Shown: positions 25,522 through 35,447, counted from the stretch's first letter. The stretch is 64,000 nt of DNA from Nocardioides ferulae (GCF_003660455.1 NZ_QZVR01000001.1:558001-622000), one strand, 5' to 3'. Made by a program: numbers and translations. The notes: a model not told the origin generated them from the sequence alone.

Positions 25522-26432
25522 GTCCGACGGGTGAGCAGGTCGAGCTGGCCTACGGCGAGCTGAGCGCCACCCTCACCGAGGTCGGCGCGTCGCTGCGCCG
25601 GCTGCAGCACCGCGGCCACGACCTGGTGCGTGGCTTCGGCGCCGACGAGATCGCACCGGCCTTCAGCGGCGCGGTGCTCGCGCCCTGGCCCAACCGGGTG
25701 CGCGACGGCCGCTACCGGTTCGCGGGGCGCGAGCACCAGCTCGCCCTCAGCGAGCCCGAGCGCCATACCGCGCTGCACGGGCTGGTCCTGTGGGAGGCCT
25801 GGTCGCTGCTCGACCGCTCCACCTGCTCGGTGACGTGGGGACACCGGTTGTTCCCCCGGCCGGGCTATCCGTTCCGGCTGGACCTCGAGGCCACCTACAC
25901 CCTGGGCGAGCAGGGCCTGCGGCTCGATCTGGCCGCCACCAACGTCGGCGCCGACGCGGCGCCGTACGGCTGCTCGATCCACCCCTACCTGGTGGCCGGC
26001 CCCGGGACCGTCGACGACTGGACCCTGCACCTGCCGGCCGCCACCGTGCTCGACGTCGACCCGGAGCGGCTGCTGCCCACGGGCCGACGCCCGGCGGGCG
26101 AGCTGGGTCTGGACTTCACCGAGCCGCGAGTGCTCGGCCCGATCTTCGCCGACCACGCCTTCACCGACCTCGAGCGGGACAGCCGCGGCCGGGCCCGTGC
26201 CACCCTGCTCACGCACGACGGGAGCGGCGTGGCCATGGAGTGGGGCCCCGAGCTCCCCTGGGTCCAGGTGCACACCGCCGATCGCCCCGAGCCGGCGCTG
26301 AACCGCACCGGGCTCGCGCTGGAGCCGATGAGCTGCCCACCGGACGCCCTGTCCTCCGGCGAGGACCTCGTGGTCCTGCGGCCCGGCGAGCGACACAGCG
26401 CGTGGTGGGTCATCGCGCCGGTCCTGCCCTGA
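25515..26432 (+). CDS. Aldose 1-epimerase family protein
   Basis: 305-residue mutarotase-fold protein with [17 protein letters not shown] near 57-73, HTALHGLVL near 82-90 (the first catalytic-His region) and GCSIHPYL near 153-160 (the second). Beside xylAB it probably interconverts xylose anomers. GTG at 25515 overlaps the xylB stop, which supports this start. Its TGA falls in the loop of the terminator hairpin. Confidence 0.85.
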   Translation: MLSPTGEQVELAYGELSATLTEVGASLRRLQHRGHDLVRGFGADEIAPAFSGAVLAPWPNRVRDGRYRFAGREHQLALSEPERHTALHGLVLWEAWSLLDRSTCSVTWGHRLFPRPGYPFRLDLEATYTLGEQGLRLDLAATNVGADAAPYGCSIHPYLVAGPGTVDDWTLHLPAATVLDVDPERLLPTGRRPAGELGLDFTEPRVLGPIFADHAFTDLERDSRGRARATLLTHDGSGVAMEWGPELPWVQVHTADRPEPALNRTGLALEPMSCPPDALSSGEDLVVLRPGERHSAWWVIAPVLP

Positions 26433-26445
26433 GGGCAGGACCGGC
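26417..26445. terminator. Bidirectional terminator containing a stop codon in its loop
   Basis: Perfect 13-bp stem (26417-26429 with 26433-26445) and loop TGA, which is the stop codon of the mutarotase gene. It separates the convergent xyl and xylan operons. Confidence 0.8.
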
Positions 26446-26464
26446 TCTCACCGTCCCCTGAAGG

Positions 26465-27433
26465 TCAGGAGGTGAGCTTGCGACGCAGCCACGCCAGCTG
26501 ACGGTCGCGCTGGAACGCCTCTCCGCCCTCGTGGTCGTTGAACTCGTAGACCTCGATGTCCTTGGGTCCGGCGTAGGAGTTGTAGGCGGCGAACACCGTC
26601 GTCGGCGGGCAGATGCGGTCCATCAGCGCGACCGAGAACAGCGCCGGGGCGGTGGCCCGTCGGGCGAGCACGGCGCCGTCGAAGTAGGCCAGCGTCGCGA
26701 ATGCCTGGTCGACCCGGTCGCGGTGCGCGGCCAGATAGCGACTCAGCTCGAGGTAGGGGTCGCTCTGGGCGATCCGTGCCGCCCGGGGGAAGTCGCACAG
26801 GAACGGTACGTCGCAGAGCACCGCGGCCACCGGCGTCGGAGCGAGCGCAGCGGCGGCCAGGGCGAGCCCGCCGCCCTGGCTGACCCCGGAGACGACGACC
26901 CGCCGTCGGTCCACCAGGTCGTGCTCGCTCAACGCCGCGACGGCGTGCACGGCGTCGGCAAAGGCTCGCCGGTAGTAGAAGGCGCGGGGGTCCTCCAGGC
27001 CTCGGGTGAGGAAGCCGGGCTGGGCCGGACCGCCGGTTCCGGACGGGTCGCCGGTCGCCCCGACCGTCCAGCCGCTCCCCTGCCCGCGGGTGTCGACGAC
27101 CAGATGGGCGTAGCCGGCCGTGGCCCAGAAGACGTGCTCGTGCGGGAGTCCACGGCCGCCGTTGTAGCCCTGGAACTGCACCACGCCCGCCAGGGTGCCG
27201 GAGCGGAGCGCGGCGGCCGGCAGGTGCAGCCAGGCCCGGACCGGGTGGCCGGCGAACCCGCCGAAGGTGACGTCGAAGGTCTCGACGGCGAGCAGTCCGT
27301 TGTCCACCTCGGTCAGCTCGACCGGTCCGCCTCCCTGGGCCAGCGTGGCCTGCCAGAACTGCTCGAGATCGTCGGGAACCGGCAGGTCCGGGTGGTAGGC
27401 ACGAGCCTGCTCCAGCGGCCAGTCGTACTGCAT
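26465..27433 (-). CDS. Acetylxylan esterase / cephalosporin-C deacetylase family
   Basis: 322-residue alpha/beta hydrolase of carbohydrate esterase family 7. The nucleophile motif GVSQGG is near 180-185, Asp is in MDRICPP near 271-277 and His is in NDHEGGEA near 303-310. No signal peptide, so it should remove acetyl groups from imported xylo-oligosaccharides in the cytoplasm. The start overlaps the stop of the GH3 gene (ATGA); it is the last gene of the xylan operon. Confidence 0.85.
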   Translation of the reverse strand: MQYDWPLEQARAYHPDLPVPDDLEQFWQATLAQGGGPVELTEVDNGLLAVETFDVTFGGFAGHPVRAWLHLPAAALRSGTLAGVVQFQGYNGGRGLPHEHVFWATAGYAHLVVDTRGQGSGWTVGATGDPSGTGGPAQPGFLTRGLEDPRAFYYRRAFADAVHAVAALSEHDLVDRRRVVVSGVSQGGGLALAAAALAPTPVAAVLCDVPFLCDFPRAARIAQSDPYLELSRYLAAHRDRVDQAFATLAYFDGAVLARRATAPALFSVALMDRICPPTTVFAAYNSYAGPKDIEVYEFNDHEGGEAFQRDRQLAWLRRKLTS

Positions 27434-29721
27434 CAGGGGCTCTCGACGACGACCGTCGGCACCAGCTCCCGTTCGGCGCCAGGCTCGCGCACGGCGCCGA
27501 CCAGCTCCAGCTCCAGCGTGGCACGGATGTCGGCACTCGAGGCGCCCACCCGCAGCTCTACGGCCCCCGGCTCGACCAGCCGGACCAGGTCACGTCCGGT
27601 GAACGAGGTGAGGTCGGCGTGCAGGGTGAACCCGACCCGCCGCCGCTCGCCGGGGGCCAGGTCGACGCGGGCCGCCGCGACCAGCTGCTGCACCGGTCGC
27701 ACCACCGATCCGGCGACGTCGTGCAGGTAGACCTGGACGACCTCCGAGACCGACCGGTCCGCGTCGTTGCGGAGCTCGACGGTCAGCTCGGTGCAGCCGT
27801 CGGTGGGCCACTGCGCGCCGGTGGTCGAGACGACCTCGCCCCAGGTCGCCGACGCATAGCCGAGACCGTGGCCGAACGGGAACAGCGGGGTGGGGTCGAC
27901 GACGGTGACCTCGCTGCGTTGACCGAGGGCCGAGGCGAGGTAGGTCGACGGCTGCGTGGAGCCCGCTCCAGGGAAGCTCACCGGCAGCCGGCCGCCGGGG
28001 TTGACCCGCCCGGTCAGCACGTCGGCGAGCGCCTGGGCGCCCTCCTCGCCGGGGAAGAACCCGCAGACCAGCCCGGCCAGCCGCGACACCTGACGGCTCA
28101 GGTCGTAGGGGCGCCCGACCAGCAGCACCGCGACCACGGGGGTGCCGGTCGCCAGCAGCGCCTCGAGCAGCTCCTCCTGGCGTCCGGGCAGCCGCAGGTC
28201 GGCGACGTCGCAGCCCTCACCGGAGGTCCCGTTGCCGAACAGCCCCGCCTGGTCGCCCAGCACCGCGACGCACACGTCGGCACCGGCGGCTGCCGCCACG
28301 GCCTCGGCGATGTCCGCATCGTCTGCGGTGACCACCGAGCCACCGGCCGCATAGCTGACCTCGTGGGTGTCCGAGAGGGCCTCGCGCAGGGTCCGGATCT
28401 CGACTCCGCGCTCGATGCCGTCGTAGTGGACCAGCACGTGCATCGGGAACGAGTAGCACCCGAGCATCGCCTGGAAGGTGTCGGCGCGAGGGCCGACCAC
28501 GGCGAGCCGGGCCCGGCTCGCCAGCGGCAGGGTGCCGTCGTTGGCCAGCAGCACCACCGAGCGGCGGGCCAGCTCGAGCGCGAGGGCCCGCGACTCGGGC
28601 TCGTCCAGCTCGACGTCGGCAGCCTCTGCCGGCGCCCAGTCGGGGTCGAGGAGGCCCAGCTCGCACTTCTGCCGCAGCACCCGCTCCAGTGCCCGGTCCA
28701 CCAGCTTCTCGTCGAGGGTGCCGGCGGCCACGGCCGCCAGCAGCGGCTCGGTGTAGACGTTCGGCGAGGGGAGCTCGACGTCGATTCCGGCGCTCAGGGC
28801 CAGCCGCGCGGCGTCCTCGTTGGTCTCGGCGACCTTGTGCAGCGTGCGCAGAAAGGCGATCGAGAAGTAGTCGGCGACCACCGTGCCGTCGAAGCCCAGC
28901 GTCTCGCGCAGGAGGGTGGTGAGCAGCGAGGGGTCGGCCGCGGCGGGCACCCCGTCGGTGTCGGTGTAGGAGTTCATGACCGATCGGGCCCCGGCGCGAA
29001 GCGCCATCTCGAACGGAGGCAGCACCACGTCGGCCAGCTCCCTGGGGCCCATGCCCACTGGAGCCAGGTTGCGCGCCGCCCGCGACGAGGCGTAGCCGGC
29101 GAAGTGCTTCAGGGTGGCGACCACGCCACTGGACTCGAGGCCACGGACGTAGGCACTGCCGGTGAGACCGACCAGGAAGGGGTCCTCACCCATGGTCTCC
29201 TCGACGCGGCCCCACCGCAGGTCGCGCACCACGTCGAGCACCGGTGCCAGTCCCTGGTGCACCCCGAGACGGCGCATGCTCGCGCCGATCCGGCGACCCA
29301 TCTGCTCCACCAGGTCGGGGTCGAACGAGGCGGCCCAGCACAGGGGGCTGGGGTAGACCGTGGCGCGCCACGCGGCGAGGCCGGTGAGGCACTCCTCGTG
29401 CACCTGGGCCGGGATGCCGAACCGGTTCGCCGACTGGACCTGGCGCTGCCGCTCGGCGAGGGCGCGCAGGCCATCGGCGGGCTCGACCGGTTCGGTCCCG
29501 AACGGGCGGGTGAGCTGGCCCAGCCCGTCGGCGATGACCTCGTCCCACGGACGGGCGGGCCCCATCGCGTCGCGGAGCATCGGAGCCATCTCCCCGCGCT
29601 CGGGGTCGACCCCCCACACCCCGGAGAGCTGGGCGACCTTCTCCGCCAGCGTCATCCGCGGGATCAGGTCGGCGACACGGCTCGCCACGGAGGCGGAGGG
29701 GTCCCGCCAGGTCTCGGTCAT
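27433..29721 (-). CDS. GH3 beta-glycosidase, probably beta-xylosidase
   Basis: 762 residues with the GH3 N-terminal TIM barrel, the alpha/beta sandwich and a C-terminal fibronectin-III-like domain. The catalytic nucleophile is Asp in GTVVADYFS near 282; KHFAGYASSR near 199-208 is the substrate-binding KH motif. No signal peptide. In this operon, cleavage of xylobiose and other short xylo-oligosaccharides is the likely job, though GH3 specificity cannot be read from sequence alone. Coupled by ATGA to the LacI gene upstream. Confidence 0.9.
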   Translation of the reverse strand: MTETWRDPSASVASRVADLIPRMTLAEKVAQLSGVWGVDPERGEMAPMLRDAMGPARPWDEVIADGLGQLTRPFGTEPVEPADGLRALAERQRQVQSANRFGIPAQVHEECLTGLAAWRATVYPSPLCWAASFDPDLVEQMGRRIGASMRRLGVHQGLAPVLDVVRDLRWGRVEETMGEDPFLVGLTGSAYVRGLESSGVVATLKHFAGYASSRAARNLAPVGMGPRELADVVLPPFEMALRAGARSVMNSYTDTDGVPAAADPSLLTTLLRETLGFDGTVVADYFSIAFLRTLHKVAETNEDAARLALSAGIDVELPSPNVYTEPLLAAVAAGTLDEKLVDRALERVLRQKCELGLLDPDWAPAEAADVELDEPESRALALELARRSVVLLANDGTLPLASRARLAVVGPRADTFQAMLGCYSFPMHVLVHYDGIERGVEIRTLREALSDTHEVSYAAGGSVVTADDADIAEAVAAAAGADVCVAVLGDQAGLFGNGTSGEGCDVADLRLPGRQEELLEALLATGTPVVAVLLVGRPYDLSRQVSRLAGLVCGFFPGEEGAQALADVLTGRVNPGGRLPVSFPGAGSTQPSTYLASALGQRSEVTVVDPTPLFPFGHGLGYASATWGEVVSTTGAQWPTDGCTELTVELRNDADRSVSEVVQVYLHDVAGSVVRPVQQLVAAARVDLAPGERRRVGFTLHADLTSFTGRDLVRLVEPGAVELRVGASSADIRATLELELVGAVREPGAERELVPTVVVESP

Positions 29722-30776
29722 CGGCGGTCTCCTCGTACGGCGGTGGACTGGCGCACCACGAGTGTGGTGTCCAGGGTGAGGTGGATCTGCGGCAGCTCCT
29801 CGCCGCGGATCTGGGCGATCAGCATCCGCGTCGCCTCGCGCCCCATCTGGCGGATCGGCTGCTCGACCGTGGTCAGGGCCGGCTGGGCCAGCGCCGACTC
29901 CGGGATGTTGTCGAAACCCACGACCGAGAGCTGTCCGGGCACCTTGATGCCCAGCTCGGCGGCCGCCTCGAGCGTGGCCAGCGCCGAGAGGTCGTTGGCG
30001 GCGAAGATCGCCGTCGGCGGGTCGGACACGGTCAGCAGGGCCCGGGCAGCCGCCCTGGCCGGCTCCGGCTCGAACGCACCCGGTTGCAGGAGGGTCTCGT
30101 CCACCGCGAGCCCCGCGGCGGCGAGGGCCTGGCGGTAGCCCTGCTCCCGGAGATGGGCCGAGAGCAGGTCCGGGCGGCCGGTGACCATGCCGATCCTGCG
30201 GTGGCCCAGCTCCAGCAGGTGCTCGACGGCCAACCGCCCACCCTGGAGGTTGTGCGCGGTCACCGTGGCCAGGCTCGAGGAGCCGGTGTGCGGGTCGACC
30301 GCCACGACGGGGCCGTCGTAGTGGACGTCGGTGACCGTCGGGGTGACCAGCACGGCGCCGTCGACCAACGTGCCCATCACCCGGGAGAGGTAGCGCCGCT
30401 CCCAGCCGACGTGCTCGTCGACCCGGCCACCGGCGGAGTAGGCGACGAGCTCGTAGCCGGTGCCGTGGACCGCGTCCGCGGCACCCTTGAGCACCTCGGT
30501 GCTGAACGGTTCGAAGTCGGCCACCAGCACGCCGATCACGTCGGTGCGGGTGTTGCGCAGGCTCCGGGCCACCAGGCTCGCCTCGTAGCCGAGCCGCTCG
30601 ATGACCGAGGTGACGTGGTCGAACGTCTCGCTCGCCACGCCGTAGCGGCCGTTGATCACCTTCGACACCGTCGAGACCGAGACACCCGCCTCCGCGGCGA
30701 CCTGCTGCATGGTCACCCGGCCGCTGGGGCGCGGGCGCTCCGGCCGGCCGTTGACCGCCGGCGTGCTCGTCTTCAT
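29718..30776 (-). CDS. LacI-family regulator of the xylan operon
   Basis: 352 residues. The LacI helix-turn-helix is near 22-47 (VTMQQVAAEAGVSVSTVSKV) and a periplasmic-binding-protein-like effector domain follows. It sits inside the operon, 25 bases after the permease gene, so it probably controls its own operon and the divergent xylanase. The effector is likely a xylo-oligosaccharide (inference). Confidence 0.9.
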   Translation of the reverse strand: MKTSTPAVNGRPERPRPSGRVTMQQVAAEAGVSVSTVSKVINGRYGVASETFDHVTSVIERLGYEASLVARSLRNTRTDVIGVLVADFEPFSTEVLKGAADAVHGTGYELVAYSAGGRVDEHVGWERRYLSRVMGTLVDGAVLVTPTVTDVHYDGPVVAVDPHTGSSSLATVTAHNLQGGRLAVEHLLELGHRRIGMVTGRPDLLSAHLREQGYRQALAAAGLAVDETLLQPGAFEPEPARAAARALLTVSDPPTAIFAANDLSALATLEAAAELGIKVPGQLSVVGFDNIPESALAQPALTTVEQPIRQMGREATRMLIAQIRGEELPQIHLTLDTTLVVRQSTAVRGDRR

Positions 30777-30801
30777 CTGTGTCCTTCCCGAAAGCGGGCG
30801 G

Positions 30802-31641
30802 TCAGCCCTTGACCGCGCCCTGGAGCCCGTTGACGATGCGCTTCTGGAGCGCGAGGAACAGGATCAGGGCGGGGATCATCGCGAGGCTGGTGAACGCCAG
30901 CACGCCCGCGGTGTCGGCCGAGTGCTCGGTCGAGTAGTCGGCCACTCCGAGCGGCAGCGTACGCATGTCCTCGCGCAGCAGCAGCAGCGGCAGCAGGTAG
31001 GCGTTCCACGACCCGACGAACGCGAGGACACCCACGGTGATCAGCCCAGGCGTCGACAGCGGCAGCGCGATCCGCCAGAACACCCCGACGCGGGAGGCAC
31101 CGTCGATCATCGCGGCCTCCTCCAGTTCCTTGGGCAGGGCCATCAGGAAAGGACGCAGGATCACCACGGTGATCGGCAGCGCGAACGCCGCCTGCGGCAG
31201 CGCCACGCCCCACCAGGAGTTGCCCAGCTCGAGGTTGCGAGTGACCAGGATGAACAGCGGGATGATCGCCACCGCCGCCGGGAACAGCAGGCCGAGCACG
31301 AACACCATGAACAGCGGCTCGCGCAGCTTGAACTGGTAGCGCGCCAGCGGGTAGGCCGCCATCACCCCGGCCAGCACCGCGATCACCGTGGTGACCACCG
31401 CGATCACCGAGGAGTTGAGCGCGTAGCGCCAGAACGCCTCGTTGCTGAGCACGTTCGTGTAGTTGGAGGTCACCCACGGATCCGGCAAGCCGGCCGGGTC
31501 CCGGGCCAACTGCTCGTTGCTCCGGAAGCCACCCAGGGCACCGTAGAGGACCGGCCCCAGGGTGAGCGCCACCACGACCGCGGCCAGGGCGTAGACCAGC
31601 GGCCCGCCCCCGCCGAAGGTCCTCATCTTCTGCCGGCTCAT
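30802..31641 (-). CDS. Sugar ABC transporter permease (MalG type)
   Basis: 279-residue inner-membrane permease with six predicted helices and the EAA loop ELEEAAMIDGASRVGVFWRI near 182-201. Start at 31641 was chosen because GAGGAGGG sits 4 bases before it; the frame extends a further 11 codons into the previous gene. It pairs with the permease upstream and the binding protein. Confidence 0.9.
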   Translation of the reverse strand: MSRQKMRTFGGGGPLVYALAAVVVALTLGPVLYGALGGFRSNEQLARDPAGLPDPWVTSNYTNVLSNEAFWRYALNSSVIAVVTTVIAVLAGVMAAYPLARYQFKLREPLFMVFVLGLLFPAAVAIIPLFILVTRNLELGNSWWGVALPQAAFALPITVVILRPFLMALPKELEEAAMIDGASRVGVFWRIALPLSTPGLITVGVLAFVGSWNAYLLPLLLLREDMRTLPLGVADYSTEHSADTAGVLAFTSLAMIPALILFLALQKRIVNGLQGAVKG

Positions 31642-31651
31642 CGGGCCCTCC

Positions 31652-32638
31652 TCATCGCGCTTCCTTGGTGTCACGGCGCAGCACGAACACCTGGTAGACC
31701 AGCGCCATCACGAACGCGATGACGAAGAGGATCACCGAGGCGGCACCCGCGATGCCGTAGTTGCCACGTCCGGTGCCCTGGTTGATCAGGTAGGTCGCCA
31801 TCGTGGTCGTGGCGTTGGCCGGCCCACCGTGGGTGAGCACCCAGACCATGTCGAAGAGCTGCAGGGAGCCGATCATCGACAGGAACATCCACGTGCGGAT
31901 CGTGGGCCCCAGCATCGGGATCGCGATGCGGCGCTGCACCTGCCACCACGAGGCGCCGTCGATCTGGGCCGCTTCGTAGAGGTCGTCGGGCACGCTCTGC
32001 AGCCCGGCCATGAACAGCAGCACCGCCATGCCGAGGTACTTCCAGGTCAGCACGACGAAGAGCGTCGCCAGCGTGAGGTCCGGAGTGCCGAGGAAGCCCT
32101 GCTCCGGAGGGGTGAGGCCAACTGCCTTGATCAGGCCGTCGATCACGCCGTACTCCGGCTGGAGCAGCTGGAACCAGACGACGCCGGCGATCACCTCGGC
32201 GACGACGTACGGCACGAACACGATCGTCCGCAGCAGCCCGCGGAAGCGGATCTTGCGGTTCAGCAGGAGCGCGATGCCGAGCCCGAGGGGCAGCTGCACC
32301 GCCAGCGAGGCGAACACGATGATGAAGTTGTGCATCACCGCGCCGGTGAACACGTCGTCGCCCAGCACCAGCTCGTAGTTGCGCCAACCGACGAACTTGT
32401 CCATCGGTCCGAATCCGCGCCAGGAGTAGAACGACATCCGCGCCGCCGAGATCACCGGCCAGAGCACGAACGTGGCCATCAGCGCCAGGGCCGGCGTCAC
32501 GAAGACGACGATCTCCAGTCGCTGCCGCCAGCCCGTGCCCGGCCGGGGGCCGGTCACCCGGCGCGAGGTGGACTCGCGCCGGGTGACCGTCTCGCTGGGA
32601 ACGGGTGCCACCGCCGTGGCGCCACGCTCAGGGGTCAC
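31652..32638 (-). CDS. Sugar ABC transporter permease (MalF type)
   Basis: 328-residue permease with a longer, Thr/Arg-rich cytoplasmic N terminus and six helices; EAA loop YEAAQIDGASWWQVQRRIAI near 224-243. GTG at 32638 lies 7 bases after the binding-protein stop. No gene for the ATP-binding subunit is in this cluster. Confidence 0.9.
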   Translation of the reverse strand: MTPERGATAVAPVPSETVTRRESTSRRVTGPRPGTGWRQRLEIVVFVTPALALMATFVLWPVISAARMSFYSWRGFGPMDKFVGWRNYELVLGDDVFTGAVMHNFIIVFASLAVQLPLGLGIALLLNRKIRFRGLLRTIVFVPYVVAEVIAGVVWFQLLQPEYGVIDGLIKAVGLTPPEQGFLGTPDLTLATLFVVLTWKYLGMAVLLFMAGLQSVPDDLYEAAQIDGASWWQVQRRIAIPMLGPTIRTWMFLSMIGSLQLFDMVWVLTHGGPANATTTMATYLINQGTGRGNYGIAGAASVILFVIAFVMALVYQVFVLRRDTKEAR

Positions 32639-32645
32639 AGTTCGC

Positions 32646-33947
32646 TCACATCTCCATGTCGGCGGCCTGCTGCGTGGCGTCGACGATGTCCTCCGGGGAG
32701 GCCTTGTCGGCGAACAGCAGCGCGATCGCCTCGTTCATGGCGCCACCCACGGAGGTGCCGAACGCGGTGTCGAAGTAGAGCTGGACGAACGGGGCCTCGT
32801 CACGCACCTTCAGCAGCTCGGCCAGGGCCGGGTCGGACACCGAGCCGCTCGCGGCCGGGTTGGTCGGCAGACCCATGTCGTTCTCGGCGAAGCCGATCTG
32901 CACCTCGTCGGAGAGGAGGTACTTCACCAGATCCACGGCAAGGTCGGGGGCCTCCTGGGAGACCGCCCAGGCGTCACCGCCGCCGAGCTGGGCGGACGGG
33001 TCACCGGCGCCACCCTCGACCGCGGGGAACGGGAACCAGCCGGTCTTCTCGCCCAGGCCCTCGCCGTCGTCGGTGAGGCCCTGCATGACACCGGGCTCCC
33101 AGTGGCCGGCGAGCTCCATGGCGACCTTCTCGGTGGCGAGCAGGCCGGAGGCGGAGGTCGCGCCCTCCTGGGCCGGGGTGGTGAGGAAGCCGGCGTTGAA
33201 CGGCTCGGTGTCGATCAGCTCGGCCAGCTCCTCGCCCGCCTGGACGAAGCAGGCGTCACCGAAGTCGAGGCTGGTCACCGCCTCCTTCAGCACGTCCTCG
33301 GAGCAGGAGCGCAGCGCGGTGTAGTACCAGTAGTGCGCGGCCGGCCACTGGTCGCCGGCGCCCACGGAGATCGGGGTGATGTCGGCGGCCTTGAGCTTGT
33401 CGATGACGTCGTAGAGCTCGGTCATCGTGGTCGGCGGGGCGTCGATGCCGGCCTTGTCGAACAGGTCGGTGTTGTACCAGAAGCCGACGACCCCGACGGA
33501 GAACGGCAGGGCGTAGGTCTGGTCGTCGACGGTCCAACCGGCGACGGAGCCACCGAGCTTGGCGATCTCGTCGGCGGCGTCATCGGTGAGGTCGCGCACG
33601 AGGCCGGCCTCGACGTGGTCGGCACCCTCGCCGCCACCACGCTCCATGTAGATGTCGGGCAGGTCGCCGCTCTGGAAGGCGGCGTCGAGCTTGTCGACCA
33701 TGTCCTCATGCGCCATGGCGCTGATCTCGACGTTGACGCCCTCGTGCTCGGCTTCGAAGTCCTTGGCGACCTGCTCGTAGTAGCCCTTGCCGGGCTCGTT
33801 GTTGGAGTTGTGCCACCACGTGATGGTGGTCTCCCCGCCTTCGTTCGATCCCTCGTCGCCGTCGTCGCTGCCGCAGGCAGCCACGGTCAGCAGGACCCCG
33901 GCACAGAGCGCGCCGACGACCGCCCGTCCTCGAGTGTTCCTACGCAT
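32646..33947 (-). CDS. Sugar ABC transporter substrate-binding lipoprotein
   Basis: 433 residues. The signal ends in the lipobox LTVAAC (Cys about 25), then an acidic linker and a family-1 extracellular solute-binding domain (TTITWWHNSNNEPGKGYYEQ near 40-59). First gene of the six-gene operon that includes GH3 and an esterase, so its ligand is most likely a xylo-oligosaccharide. AAGGGG lies directly before the ATG. Confidence 0.9.
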   Translation of the reverse strand: MRRNTRGRAVVGALCAGVLLTVAACGSDDGDEGSNEGGETTITWWHNSNNEPGKGYYEQVAKDFEAEHEGVNVEISAMAHEDMVDKLDAAFQSGDLPDIYMERGGGEGADHVEAGLVRDLTDDAADEIAKLGGSVAGWTVDDQTYALPFSVGVVGFWYNTDLFDKAGIDAPPTTMTELYDVIDKLKAADITPISVGAGDQWPAAHYWYYTALRSCSEDVLKEAVTSLDFGDACFVQAGEELAELIDTEPFNAGFLTTPAQEGATSASGLLATEKVAMELAGHWEPGVMQGLTDDGEGLGEKTGWFPFPAVEGGAGDPSAQLGGGDAWAVSQEAPDLAVDLVKYLLSDEVQIGFAENDMGLPTNPAASGSVSDPALAELLKVRDEAPFVQLYFDTAFGTSVGGAMNEAIALLFADKASPEDIVDATQQAADMEM

Positions 33948-34018
33948 CCCCTTGTGTCCCTTCAGTCAGCCACGCCTTTGGAGTGACGTGGACCACACGT
34001 GAGCACCCTTGCTGATGA

Positions 34019-34049
34019 CGCTAGCGCGTGTCAATCGTTGTCGATATCG
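34019..34049. promoter_or_regulatory. Divergent control region of the xylan genes
   Basis: Two 8-bp palindromes, CGCTAGCG (34019-34026) and CGATATCG (34042-34049), flank a minus-strand TTGACA (34029-34034). AACGAT occurs twice on the minus strand here. This is the natural place for the LacI-type operator shared by the transporter operon and the xylanase. The exact operator is not certain. Confidence 0.45.
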
Positions 34050-34108
34050 TTTTCCAAGTGACCTGGCTCGCTTTTGCGCCAGGCGGTCGATCAGACGGGA
34101 GAACCGGC

Positions 34109-35407
34109 ATGCCCACCGCCAGCAGCACCGCCACCACCGGCTCGAGGCGCGGCCTCGAGCACCGCTGGCACGAGGCCACGCTCACCGTTCGCGGCCCCGG
34201 CGGGGAGCCGCTGGCCGACGCCGAGGTGGGACTCGAGCAGGTGCGGCACGCGTTCGCGTTCGGCAACATCGGCTTCGACTTCGTCGGCCTCGCGAACGAG
34301 ACCAGCGCCCCCGACCACAACGTCTTCGGTGGGGCCGAGCCACAGGAGGCCGCGGGCCTGGTCGACCTGTGGCTCGACGTCTTCAACACCGCGACGCTGC
34401 CGTTCTACTGGGCCGGGTTCGAGCCGATGCCCGGCCACCCGGACACCCGACGGCTGCTCCGGACCGCCCGCTGGTTCCGCGACCGGGGTGTCGACCTGAA
34501 GGGCCACCCGCTGGTCTGGCACACCCTGGCGCCCGACTGGTTGGCCGGACTCTCCGACGCCGAGGTCGAGACCACCCTCCGAGCCCGGGTCACCCGGGAG
34601 GTCTCGGACTTCGCGGGCCTCGTCGACACCTGGGACCCGATCAACGAAGTCGTGATCATGCCGGTCTTCGACAACGAGCAGGCCACCAACGCCGTCACCC
34701 GTCTCTGCCGCGACATCGGCCGGATCCCGATGGTGCGACTGGCCTTCGAGACCGCCCGTGAGGCGAACCCGTCGGTGCGACTGGTGCTCAACGACTTCGA
34801 CCTCTCGACGGCCTACGAGTGCCTGATCGAGGGGGTGCTCGAGGCGGGGATCGCCGTCGACGCCATCGGCCTGCAGACCCACATGCACCAGGGCTACTGG
34901 GGCGAGGAGCGGACCCTCGCGACGCTGGACCGGTTCGCCCGCTACGGGCTGCCCCTCCACCTCACCGAGACCACGCTGCTGTCCGGCGACCTGATGCCGG
35001 CTCACATCGAGGACCTCAACGACTACCAGGTGCCCTCGTGGCCGTCGACGCCGGAGGGCGAGGCGAGGCAGGCCGACGAGGTGGTGCGGCACTACACGAC
35101 CCTGCTCTCGCACCCGGCGGTCGAGGTGATCAACTACTGGGGCCTGACCGACCGAGGGTCGTGGCTGGGGGCACCCGCCGGGCTCGTGCGCGCCGACGGC
35201 ACGCCCAAGCCGGCGTACCACGCCCTGCGCGGTCTGGTGAAGGACGAGTGGTGGCTCTCCCCCACCACCTGGCGCACCGACGCCGAGGGCCGCCTCACCG
35301 TCCGGGGCTGGGCCGGGGACTACCTTGTCCGGGCCTCCGGCGCGAGCACCGGCTTCTCGCTCGATCCCGCGCAGCCGGCTGTCGAGGCGCGCCTCGGCCG
35401 GAGTTAG
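34109..35407 (+). CDS. Endo-1,4-beta-xylanase, GH10, no signal peptide
   Basis: 432-residue GH10 enzyme. HPLVWHTLAPDWL (about 131-143), the acid/base Glu in WDPINE (about 177-182) and the nucleophile in LHLTETTLLS (about 288-297) are present, as is WGLTDRGSWLG near 346-356. ATG at 34109 follows GGGAG. No signal peptide or binding module, so it acts inside the cell on imported oligosaccharides, unlike most secreted xylanases. A short beta-rich tail (about 385-432) follows the barrel. Confidence 0.88.
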   Translation: MPTASSTATTGSRRGLEHRWHEATLTVRGPGGEPLADAEVGLEQVRHAFAFGNIGFDFVGLANETSAPDHNVFGGAEPQEAAGLVDLWLDVFNTATLPFYWAGFEPMPGHPDTRRLLRTARWFRDRGVDLKGHPLVWHTLAPDWLAGLSDAEVETTLRARVTREVSDFAGLVDTWDPINEVVIMPVFDNEQATNAVTRLCRDIGRIPMVRLAFETAREANPSVRLVLNDFDLSTAYECLIEGVLEAGIAVDAIGLQTHMHQGYWGEERTLATLDRFARYGLPLHLTETTLLSGDLMPAHIEDLNDYQVPSWPSTPEGEARQADEVVRHYTTLLSHPAVEVINYWGLTDRGSWLGAPAGLVRADGTPKPAYHALRGLVKDEWWLSPTTWRTDAEGRLTVRGWAGDYLVRASGASTGFSLDPAQPAVEARLGRS

Positions 35408-35430
35408 CGGGGGTCGTTCTCGTAGCTGCC

Positions 35431-35447
35431 CGCGGGCGGAGCCCGCG
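35431..35447 (+). terminator. Candidate terminator after the xylanase gene
   Basis: CGCGGGC, GGA, GCCCGCG: perfect 7-bp stem 23 bases after the stop. No T-tract. Confidence 0.45.
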
